NCBI GenBank assembly: GCA_002898575.1
Contig: BEHT01000010.1
Coordinates: 17,762-81,761 of the forward strand
Length of the DNA: 64,000 bases
Reading direction: 5' to 3'
From: a bacterium HR17
GTDB lineage: Bacteria > Armatimonadota > Fervidibacteria > Fervidibacterales > Fervidibacteraceae
The notes under the pieces are model-generated. The model did no database searches. It was not told where the DNA came from and was given only the letters and a program-made list of their open reading frames with translations. Below, piece after piece: positions 44,138 to 52,098 of this stretch. The position numbers were made by a program, and so were the translations under genes. Each line of letters begins with the position of its first letter. Position 1 is the stretch's first letter.

Positions 44138-44608
44138 TCACATCGCGCCCCGTATTTTCGCTGCCGCCCATTCAACGGCTTCCACGATTTGCTGGTAGCC
44201 CGTGCACCGGCACAAGTTGCCGACCAGCGCGTGGCGGATGTCCTCTTCTGTTGGGTCGGTGTTGCGTTGCAAGAGTTGCACCGCCGCCAGAATCATGCCC
44301 GGCGTGCAGTAGCCGCATTGCAGCCCGTGCTTTTCCCAAAAACCTTGTTGGACAGGGTGCAGTTTACCGTTTTGCGCCAAGCCCTCAATCGTCGTGATCT
44401 CTTGTCCGTCCGCTTGCACGGCGAACAACATACACGATTTGACCGCCTCACCGTTGAGCAGCACGGTGCACGCCCCGCAAATGCCCGTTTCGCAACCGAT
44501 GTGGGTGCCCGTCAAGCCGAGGACGTCGCGCAGGTAATGCACGAGGAGCAGACGCGGCTCAACATCGTGGGAGTAACGCCGCCCGTTCACCGTGACCGTG
44601 ATGCGCAT
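44138..44608 (-). CDS. coxS: (2Fe-2S)-binding small subunit of the same enzyme
   Basis: 156 aa. First cluster in the plant-ferredoxin-like domain: C-x4-C-x2-C in GCETGICGACT, and KSC later. Second cluster in the helical domain: CGYCTPGMILA and CRCTGYQ. ATG 44608 has GGAGGTG just upstream. It starts the operon coxS-coxL-coxM-coxG. No moco-insertion genes (coxD/E/F or xdhC) are in the window. Confidence 0.94.
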   Translation of the reverse strand: MRITVTVNGRRYSHDVEPRLLLVHYLRDVLGLTGTHIGCETGICGACTVLLNGEAVKSCMLFAVQADGQEITTIEGLAQNGKLHPVQQGFWEKHGLQCGYCTPGMILAAVQLLQRNTDPTEEDIRHALVGNLCRCTGYQQIVEAVEWAAAKIRGAM

Positions 44609-44768
44609 CGCCATCACCTCCGTCACTCAAACGCCGTCTCCGCCTACCGCACCACCGCTTACATGATAGCGCGCAACGACCGTGTCTGACCGACCCGAAA
44701 ACCGCGTGCTAAATTGGTGGCGGCGTAAACGGCGAAAACATCGCTGCGCGAAGGTGGGTGATTGTGCA

Positions 44769-46844
44769 GTGCGACGCTGGGTTTGGGGGACACTCGCGGC
44801 GTGGGTCGCGCTCGCTGCGGCGCAAACGCCGACAGGGTTGCCGACGCTTCTGCAACAGTTGCAGAGCCCTGATGACGCTGTGCGGTTGCAAGCGATGGAG
44901 AAAGCCCCCGCGTGGGGCGCCAGCCTCGTCCTTCATTTGCCCCCGTTGCTAACCCATCAAGACTGGCGCGTCCAACGCACGGCGCACCTCGTGCTGGAAA
45001 TGATTGCCGCTCGCACCACGCGAGCGACACCCAAAGAGCGGCGCGAAGTTGTCAACGCATTGCTGGCGCTGACGAAACCTAACCAACCGTTACCCGTTCG
45101 CAAAGCGGCTTTGCAGGCGTTGCGCGTTTGTGGCACGGACGAGGCAGTGCCTGCGCTGGCGGCGGCGCTGAACGACGAAGCGGTGCGTGATGACGCATTG
45201 GCGGCACTGAAGCAAATTGGCTCGGCGGCAGCTGCGCGGGCGATTGCCTCGGCGGCTGCCAATGCTAAAGGCGATAGGCTGCGGGCGTTGTTGGCGACAC
45301 TGGGCGAAATCGGCAGACCTGAGGGCGTGCCCGTGCTTTTAACGATGCTGCAGACAGGCGACGCCGCGACGAAGGCGGTGGCAGCCGAAGCGTTGGGGCG
45401 TATCGGTGACGCCGAAACCGTTCCTGCGTTGGTGAGCGCGATGCGGCAAGGCGTGCCGACGGCGTTTGATGCCCTTATCCGCGTGGGTGAACGCTTGCTG
45501 CAGCGCCGGCAGATCTCGCAAGCCTTCAACGCCTTTGCGCAAGCCTACCAACTCGCTCGCACCGAACACCAGCGTTGTGCTGCCCTGCTCGGTTTAGGCA
45601 AGACCAATGCCGCCAAAGCCCTGCCCATTTTGGTCGGGGCGTTAGACGCGCCGGAGCCGACCGTCCGCGCCGCGGCGTTGGAAGCGTTAGTCGCTTATCG
45701 CCACCCTGATGTGCGGCGCGGTTTGCGGGAAATGTGGCAGCGTGCCAATCCGGTGCAGCGGGCGATGCTGTTGCGCGCCTTCGTCGCCCGCAATGAGCCA
45801 GAGGCTGCCCACTGGTTACGGCAAGCCGCCACCGACCCGCATCCTGAGTTGCGCCGCACCGCGCTGGAACTTATGGGCGAAGTGGACGACCCGACCGTAG
45901 AAGCCATCTTGTGGGACACAGCGACGAAAAGCAGCGATGAACTGCAGCGCGTCGCCTTCGGCAGTTATTTGCGTCTCGCCGAGCGGCGCGCCCGCAAAGG
46001 GCAAACGACAGCGGCGCGAACGATGTTTGAGCGCGCACTGGTGTTCGCCGAGCAAAACTCCCTCACCGAGTGGCGCGACCGCGCTTTGAATGGGTTAGCG
46101 CTTATCGGTGACCCGCAATCGCTGCCGTTATTGGAGCGCTACTTACAGCAGCCTAACCCGCCGCGCCCGGCGTTGGCTGCTGCCGTCGCCATCGCCCACA
46201 TGCTGGCTCAACAGGGCAACAAAACCGCAGCGGCACAATTGGCCCGTCGGTTGCTCACGATGCGTCTGCCCCGCGATTTGAGCCAGCAAGCGGCGCAAGT
46301 GTTGGTGCGGCTGGGTGAAGACCCCGCTGCCTTGCCGCGTTCGCAAGGGTTTCTCGTCCGCTGGTGGCTCCTCGGTCCACTGCCCAACCCCGACAACAGC
46401 GCCTTTCAACGCGCTTTCATAGACGAAACGGCGACTAACCCGCTGGCGTTGGAGACGGTGCGCGTAGACAATCGTCTGTTGCGCTGGCGCGAAATCCACA
46501 CGACCGACCCGCAAGGCGTCGTGGACTTGACGCAATTTTTCCGCCAGACCGAATGGGTGGCGTGTTACGCCTACACGGAGTTCATCGTGGACAATGAGAT
46601 GGACGCGGAGTTGCGCCTCGGCAGCGACGACAGTGTGAAGGTATGGTTCAACGGGCAGTTGGTGCACCAGTTCGGCGGCATGCGCGGCTTGACGGTGGAC
46701 GAAGACCGCGTCCGGGTGCGATTGCAAAAGGGTGTCAACCGGTTGCTCCTAAAGGTCACACAAGGCGGAGGCGGTTGGGAATTTTGTGTCCGCCTCGTGG
46801 ACTTACAGGGCAATCCTCTCCCCTACCGCGAAACGACGCGTTGA
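44769..46844 (+). CDS. Secreted HEAT-repeat protein
   Basis: 691 aa. Signal peptide from the GTG at 44769 (RRWVWGTLAAWVALAAAQ). The longer frame from GTG 44682 is the alternative start. At least ten HEAT/PBS-lyase-type helical repeats follow (LGEIGRPEGVPVLLTML, LGRIGDAETVPALVSAM, ALKQIGSAAAARAIASA). The last ~170 residues are beta-rich (VRVDNRLLRWREIHT, WFNGQLVHQFGG, GVNRLLLKVTQGGGG), resembling a carbohydrate-binding-like domain. Likely a protein-scaffolding role outside the cytoplasm; the partner is unknown. No PBS-lyase catalytic role is suggested. Confidence 0.75.
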   Translation: MRRWVWGTLAAWVALAAAQTPTGLPTLLQQLQSPDDAVRLQAMEKAPAWGASLVLHLPPLLTHQDWRVQRTAHLVLEMIAARTTRATPKERREVVNALLALTKPNQPLPVRKAALQALRVCGTDEAVPALAAALNDEAVRDDALAALKQIGSAAAARAIASAAANAKGDRLRALLATLGEIGRPEGVPVLLTMLQTGDAATKAVAAEALGRIGDAETVPALVSAMRQGVPTAFDALIRVGERLLQRRQISQAFNAFAQAYQLARTEHQRCAALLGLGKTNAAKALPILVGALDAPEPTVRAAALEALVAYRHPDVRRGLREMWQRANPVQRAMLLRAFVARNEPEAAHWLRQAATDPHPELRRTALELMGEVDDPTVEAILWDTATKSSDELQRVAFGSYLRLAERRARKGQTTAARTMFERALVFAEQNSLTEWRDRALNGLALIGDPQSLPLLERYLQQPNPPRPALAAAVAIAHMLAQQGNKTAAAQLARRLLTMRLPRDLSQQAAQVLVRLGEDPAALPRSQGFLVRWWLLGPLPNPDNSAFQRAFIDETATNPLALETVRVDNRLLRWREIHTTDPQGVVDLTQFFRQTEWVACYAYTEFIVDNEMDAELRLGSDDSVKVWFNGQLVHQFGGMRGLTVDEDRVRVRLQKGVNRLLLKVTQGGGGWEFCVRLVDLQGNPLPYRETTR

Positions 46845-46865
46845 AAAGCGGGAGCCGACACACCG

Positions 46866-48482
46866 ATGGCAACGGCTACGAGTTCAACGGCGACGCACCG
46901 TTTGGCGCGGAACGAGCGGACGAGCGTGGCGGGCGCCACGCTCACGGTAATGGCGCTCATCGGTTTGTCCCGCGTGACGGGTATCGTGCGGGACATCGGG
47001 CGCACCACGCTGTTTGGGCGCGATTGGCACACCGATGCGTATGTGTCGGCGTTCAGCGTGCCCGACCTGATTTACTTCCTCGCGTCCGGCGGGGCGCTGG
47101 CGGCAGGGTTCGTGCCCGTCTTCACTGCTTACCTGACGCGGGGCGAGGACGACAAAGCCATCAAAACCTTCCGCGTGTTGATGACCTATTTGAGCGTGGC
47201 GCTGCTCGTGTTGATCGCTGCCTTTGAAGTGCTTGCCCCGACCCTCGTCGCCCTTATGTTCCCTGGCATGGTCGGCGACGAGCGCAAATTTACCTTGACC
47301 GTGAACCTCGTCCGCATCCTGTTACCGTCTCAGTTCTTCTTTGTGCTGGGCAGTTTGTTCACAGGCGCGCTGCTGTCGCTGCGTTACTTTGCGGAGCCGC
47401 AAGTGCAATCGGTGCTTTACAACTTGTGCATCCTTGCCGGCGGTATCGTCGGGGCGCATTGGGGCAACCATTGGTTGGGCAAGGGCATTGAAGGGATGGC
47501 GGTGGGAGCGCTCTCGGGCGCCGCTATCGGCGCGGGGTTAGTGCAAGCGCGGAAACTGTGGCAAGTCGGTATGGATTTCCGTCCGTGCTTTGATTGGCGC
47601 GATGAAGGGGCGCGTCAAGTCCTGCGGCTCGTCGTGCCGGTCGTCTTCAGCCTCTCGGTCACGCAAATCAACGCCATCATTTTGCCCCGCTGCTTCAGTT
47701 CCCTGCTGCCCCACGGAGCGGCGACGGCGGTGGAGATGGCGAACCGCATCATGCAATTGCCCGTCGCCCTTTTCGGCGCAAGCGTCGGCATTGCCCTTTT
47801 CCCGACCCTGTCGGCGCTGGCGACTCAAGACGCCCTCGCCGACTTGCGACGGCAAGTCGCCAGCGGCTTGCGCGCGGTGCTGCTGCTGACGGTGCCCACC
47901 GCCGTCCTGATGGCGGTCGCCCGCGAGCCCCTCATCGCGCTATTTTTCCAATACGGGCGTTGGACGGCAACGGACACGCAAGCGACGGCGGTGGCGCTGC
48001 TTTTCTACAGCCTTGGCGTCCCCGCGATGGCGTGTCAGCAAGTGTTGGCGCGGGGCTTTTACGCGTTGCGCGACACTTGGACGCCCGTTTGGGTCGGGTT
48101 GCTCAGTTTCGCCCTCGCCTTCAGCCTTAACATGGCGCTCGTTCATTCGCCGTTGCAGCAAGGCGGTTTGGCGCTGGCGTTTTCCGCATCGGCGTGGTTT
48201 AACATCGTCCTGTTGGCGCTATTGTTGCGGAAGCGGCTGAACGGGTTGGAGGAAGGTGCTTTGCTGCGGCTCGTCGGCTGGATGCTGCCTGCCGCCGTCT
48301 TGGCAGGGGTCGGAGCGGCGGCGATGTTGGCGGCGCTGCCGCAGGGCGGTTTAGCGTTGCGGTTGCTGCGGGTCATCGTGCCCGGTGTCGTCGGCGTCGT
48401 CCTCTACGCGACGGCGTTGTGGGGTGCTCCGGTGCCCGAAAAGCGCGCGGTCGTGGCGCGTCTGTTGCGACGGCGGGCGTAA
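46866..48482 (+). CDS. murJ: Lipid II flippase MurJ
   Basis: 538 aa, about 14 helices of the MviN family, flipping lipid-linked peptidoglycan precursor. Landmarks: TVMALIGLSRVTGIVRDI start, DAYVSAFSVPDLIYFLASGGALAAGFVPVF in shorter pieces, RLVVPVVFSLSVTQINAII, and ARGFYALRDTWTPVWVG. It lies 21 bp after the HEAT-repeat gene. Confidence 0.94.
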   Translation: MATATSSTATHRLARNERTSVAGATLTVMALIGLSRVTGIVRDIGRTTLFGRDWHTDAYVSAFSVPDLIYFLASGGALAAGFVPVFTAYLTRGEDDKAIKTFRVLMTYLSVALLVLIAAFEVLAPTLVALMFPGMVGDERKFTLTVNLVRILLPSQFFFVLGSLFTGALLSLRYFAEPQVQSVLYNLCILAGGIVGAHWGNHWLGKGIEGMAVGALSGAAIGAGLVQARKLWQVGMDFRPCFDWRDEGARQVLRLVVPVVFSLSVTQINAIILPRCFSSLLPHGAATAVEMANRIMQLPVALFGASVGIALFPTLSALATQDALADLRRQVASGLRAVLLLTVPTAVLMAVAREPLIALFFQYGRWTATDTQATAVALLFYSLGVPAMACQQVLARGFYALRDTWTPVWVGLLSFALAFSLNMALVHSPLQQGGLALAFSASAWFNIVLLALLLRKRLNGLEEGALLRLVGWMLPAAVLAGVGAAAMLAALPQGGLALRLLRVIVPGVVGVVLYATALWGAPVPEKRAVVARLLRRRA

Positions 48483-48485
48483 GTC

Positions 48486-49730
48486 TCATTGCCCCTCTTG
48501 CAACGCCGCCACCATGATGCCCAGCGCCATCGCTAGTTCATCGTCCCCGATGACCAGCGGTGGGGCGATGCGGACGACCTTCTCAGTGTGCAGTGTGCCG
48601 CCGACAATCAAACCGCGTTGCAAGCAGCGCCGCACGAACGCTCGCGTCGCTAACTTGTCGGCAAACTCCAACCCCAGCATCAGCCCTTTACCCCGCACCT
48701 CACGAAGCGTCGGAAAGCGTAAGACCAAATCCTTTAACGCTTTTTGGAGTTTTGCCCCTATTTCAGCGGCGCGTTGGGGCAAGCAGTCGCGTTCCATCAC
48801 TTCCAACGCCGCCAACGCAGCGGCGCAGCAAACGGGGTGACCGCCGAAGGTCGTCACATGGCACAGAGGCGGGTTTTCCGCGAGTGCTCGCATCACTTCC
48901 CGACGCGCCAAAAACCCGCTCAACGGCATCCCACCGCCTAATGCTTTGCCGACGGTCAGGATGTCGGGCACGATGCCCCAATGCTCAAAAGCGAACCATT
49001 TGCCCGTCCGTCCGAAGCCTGTTTGCACTTCGTCCAAGATGAGCAACGCTCCGACTTCGTCGCAGCGCTGGCGCAAGGCGGGCAGAAAGTCATCGGGCGG
49101 GACGATGATGCCTGCTTCGCCTTGAATGGGTTCAACGATAACGGCGGCGACCGTCGCGTCAATGCGCTCCAACGCCGCCACATCGCCGAAGGGCAAAAAG
49201 GTCACATCGGGCAAGAGTGGTTCAAAGGGACGACGGTAAACTTCCCGTCCTGTGACGGACAGTGACCCCATCGTGTCGCCGTGAAAACTGTCGTGGAAGG
49301 CGACGAACTTTTTGCGCCCCGTAAATTTGCGCGCCAACTTCAGGGCGCCTTCGTTTGCTTCCGTGCCGCTGTTGGTCGGGTAGTATTGCAATTCGCCCTG
49401 CCAACGCCCCCCGCTCGCCCGTCGGAACGCCGCTTCCACGATGCCGACCAACTTTTCTGCCAACGCGACCTGCACATCTTGCACGAATTCGCCGTAGACC
49501 ATCGCATGCCAGTAGCGGTCAACTTGCCGCTTGACCGCGTCCACGACCTCAGGGCGTCGGTGCCCGATGTTCGTCACTGCGATGCCTGAGATGAAATCAA
49601 GGTAACGCCGCCCGTCTTTGGCAATGACCCAGCACCCTTCCGTGCGCTCCACGACGATACCGATGGGTTCATCCGAAGTTTGCGCAAGGTAGCGCAAAAA
49701 CTTTTCCCGCAGCGTCGCCATTGCGTGCAT
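48486..49730 (-). CDS. Class III PLP-dependent aminotransferase (ArgD/GabT-like)
   Basis: 414 aa. N-terminal GCWVIAKDGRRYLDFISGIAVTNIGH, motif NSGTEANEGALKLARKFTGRKK in pieces, EPIQGEAGI, DEVQTGFGRTGKWFAFEHWG, and the PLP lysine in TVGKALGGGMPLSG. It acts on an acetylornithine, 4-aminobutyrate or similar omega-amino acid. No arg cluster adjoins, so I do not give a symbol. It converges with murJ. Confidence 0.92.
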   Translation of the reverse strand: MHAMATLREKFLRYLAQTSDEPIGIVVERTEGCWVIAKDGRRYLDFISGIAVTNIGHRRPEVVDAVKRQVDRYWHAMVYGEFVQDVQVALAEKLVGIVEAAFRRASGGRWQGELQYYPTNSGTEANEGALKLARKFTGRKKFVAFHDSFHGDTMGSLSVTGREVYRRPFEPLLPDVTFLPFGDVAALERIDATVAAVIVEPIQGEAGIIVPPDDFLPALRQRCDEVGALLILDEVQTGFGRTGKWFAFEHWGIVPDILTVGKALGGGMPLSGFLARREVMRALAENPPLCHVTTFGGHPVCCAAALAALEVMERDCLPQRAAEIGAKLQKALKDLVLRFPTLREVRGKGLMLGLEFADKLATRAFVRRCLQRGLIVGGTLHTEKVVRIAPPLVIGDDELAMALGIMVAALQEGQ

Positions 49731-49751
49731 CGCTGCCTCACCCTTTCGGCG

Positions 49752-51260
49752 TCAACGGTCGGGTAGTTGGGCGAAGACCCGCTGGGCGTCGGCGGCGTGC
49801 TCTGCAGGGACGCAAAGGCGTTGGCGCGGTTGCGTCGGGTCAGAGGGGTCAAAGTCCACTTCAACGCTGACAGGGATACCTTGTTGCTCCAACATGAACC
49901 GCGCCAACGCGGTGCGTTCCGCATCGCCTTCAAACACAGGTACCCAACCGCCTTCGGGCGCTGGCAACGCGAGGGGTTCAAGGTCGCACCAGCGCACCAA
50001 CTCGGCGATCAGGTGCTTGCCGTCTTGCGACCATTCAAGGGGCGGCGTTTGCAAGCGCCCGACGGGACAGACGCGGCTAGCACCCATGTGCCCCAATGCT
50101 TCCGCCGCCCGTTCTGCCATCGTTTCGTCCATCGCTACCGCGACGCCTTGCAAAAACTGACCCAACGGGCGCAACGCGTCAAAAACTGCGTCCAATGTGT
50201 CCATCGCGACGATGTGCACCACGCGTGCAGAACATGCCACCTTTTGCCATGCATCGCACATGGTGGGTGCATCCCACACCGCGACCGTCCAACTGGCATC
50301 TGAAGGCGCCAACACTTGCGCCCCCAGCATTTGGCAAGTGAGCCGAAAATGCGTTACCCTCGCTCTCTCACTATCTCGCAAGACAGGTGGCAACTCTGCA
50401 TTGAGCCGTTGCAGCGCCTCCGCCACCTTGTGCCCAAACGCCGCGGTTGCCGCTCGTCCTACCACGAAACAGACTTGCGGCGACAGGCAGCCGCGTTGGT
50501 CAAAGCGGGCGATGTCCAACGCCAGCAATTGGGCGGTGCGTTCGTCAGCGTAAGCGGCGTCCACGATGGCGACACTGAACCGATGCCCACGCTCAATGAC
50601 CCGCACCTTTGCGGGAGCACACCGCTTGACAGCGGTTACCGTTTCGTCTGTGCCGTAAACGATGACGGCGTCAATCCCGTCCCACACTTCTAGCTGAACA
50701 TCGGGCGGCAGGGAAGCGACGGCATCGGCTAGCTCGGGTGCGGCGGCGGCAAGGCTTTGCGCAAACAATGCAGGCAGCAACGGTTCGTCTGACGACGGTT
50801 TGACCAACACGGGCGTTTTGCACAATAGGCAAAAGGCGATGTCCCAAATGCCAACGCCGATGATGTTGCCTGCCAAGATGAGCAATGCGACATCGGCGCC
50901 AAAGGCTTTGCGCCGCACGCTGGCGCTTTCGGAAGGCAGGATGGAGGATGTATGGCGGACAAGAGGCACAAACGCATCCAACGCTTGGTGCGTGCCCAGT
51001 AGGTCGTCCAACAACGCCAGCAGCCGCGGTGCCGTCAACGGTTCAAACAAGGCATCTAATGCCCGTTCGCAGACGGGGCGCCCGAACGGCACGCGTTGGG
51101 GCAACTCTGCCAAAGCGATGCGACGTTCAGGGGCGGTCCTATCCTGCCAGCGGTGCGCCACGCGTTCCAGCGCCGCTGCGATAGCCGCGACGGGCATCGC
51201 GCGCAAACGATCGCCTGCGTTTCTCAGTCGGGCGATAGTTGTCGTTAGGTCAAGCGACAT
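49752..51260 (-). CDS. LuxC-like acyl reductase fused to a DUF2007 domain
   Basis: 502 aa. Residues ~30-410 belong to the LuxC acyl-CoA/acyl-protein reductase group of the aldehyde-dehydrogenase superfamily: VALLILAGNIIGVGIWDIAF, PVLVKPSSDEPL, VIVYGTDETV, RFDQRGCLSPQVCFV with catalytic Cys. The last ~65 residues (WVPVFEGDAERTALARFMLE, IPVSVEVDFD, CVPAEHAADAQRVF) match the DUF2007 small domain. It may reduce a fatty acyl group to aldehyde. ATG 51260 after AAGGTG; it lies next to an aminotransferase gene, end to end on the same strand. Confidence 0.8.
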   Translation of the reverse strand: MSLDLTTTIARLRNAGDRLRAMPVAAIAAALERVAHRWQDRTAPERRIALAELPQRVPFGRPVCERALDALFEPLTAPRLLALLDDLLGTHQALDAFVPLVRHTSSILPSESASVRRKAFGADVALLILAGNIIGVGIWDIAFCLLCKTPVLVKPSSDEPLLPALFAQSLAAAAPELADAVASLPPDVQLEVWDGIDAVIVYGTDETVTAVKRCAPAKVRVIERGHRFSVAIVDAAYADERTAQLLALDIARFDQRGCLSPQVCFVVGRAATAAFGHKVAEALQRLNAELPPVLRDSERARVTHFRLTCQMLGAQVLAPSDASWTVAVWDAPTMCDAWQKVACSARVVHIVAMDTLDAVFDALRPLGQFLQGVAVAMDETMAERAAEALGHMGASRVCPVGRLQTPPLEWSQDGKHLIAELVRWCDLEPLALPAPEGGWVPVFEGDAERTALARFMLEQQGIPVSVEVDFDPSDPTQPRQRLCVPAEHAADAQRVFAQLPDR

Positions 51261-51313
51261 CGCTCGCATCACCTTAAAAGGTGCGTTGATTGCGGGCGCA
51301 TCAGTATGCGCCT

Positions 51314-52015
51314 TTACACCGTGATTTCATCGGCGATGCGTAGAAAGGCGCTCCGTGGGTCGTCGGCGTGGGTGACGGCGCGCCCGACGACGAGAAAATC
51401 GGCGCCGCGTTTGATGGCATCGGATGGCGTAACGGTGCGACGCTGGTCGTGCTGTTCCATCCACGACGGGCGCACCGCAGGCACGACGACGGTGAACGCA
51501 TCGCCGCAACTTTCCTTGATGCGCTCAACTTCGTGACCCGACGCAATCACACCGTCGCAACCGCAAAAGCGGGCTAAACGCGCCAAGTGCACGGCGTAAT
51601 CGCTGGTAGGTAACGGGATGAGCAATTCGTCTCGCACCATTGCGTCGTCCAAACTCGTCAGCACTGTCACCGCCCACAGGTGCATGCGATGGGTTAACGC
51701 CTGCGTCGCTTGCACCGCTGCTCGCAACATTGCACTGCCACCTAACGCGTGCAGCGTAATAGCACCGATGCGTCGGTGTGCCAGTGTCGTCACCGCGCCC
51801 GCGACCGTTGCAGGGATGTCGTGCAACTTCAAATCAGCAAAGACCCATTTGCCCCGTTGCTGCAGTTCGTCCACGATGTGCCATCCCGCCGCCAGAAACA
51901 ACCGATAGCCGACCTTATAGCGTGTGGCGGCGTCGCCCAGACGGTCAACGAGCGCCAACGCTGTCGCCATGTCGTCCACATCCAACGCCACAATCAAGCG
52001 CTGCGCTGCGTTCAT
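51314..52015 (-). CDS. pyrF: Orotidine 5'-phosphate decarboxylase
   Basis: 233 aa TIM-barrel enzyme making UMP. Catalytic DLKLHDIP (the D-K-D triad), and VPAVRPSW at the phosphate loop. The ATG at 52015 follows AAAGGTG; three in-frame codons above it are rejected. Three other pyrimidine genes (pyrH at 31 kb, carB at 61 kb) are elsewhere in the window, not clustered. Confidence 0.95.
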   Translation of the reverse strand: MNAAQRLIVALDVDDMATALALVDRLGDAATRYKVGYRLFLAAGWHIVDELQQRGKWVFADLKLHDIPATVAGAVTTLAHRRIGAITLHALGGSAMLRAAVQATQALTHRMHLWAVTVLTSLDDAMVRDELLIPLPTSDYAVHLARLARFCGCDGVIASGHEVERIKESCGDAFTVVVPAVRPSWMEQHDQRRTVTPSDAIKRGADFLVVGRAVTHADDPRSAFLRIADEITV

Positions 52016-52098
52016 CGCCATCACCTTTGAAACCGCAAATCGCTAAGTGCGTTGCCTTCCGCCTGCAAAGTTTGCCGTTTAAGCCGTTGGGGCGTCGG

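Noticed and set aside
40141..44608. Aerobic CO dehydrogenase
   Set aside because: CoxL has AYRGAGR rather than AYxCSFR, so a CO substrate is not supported.
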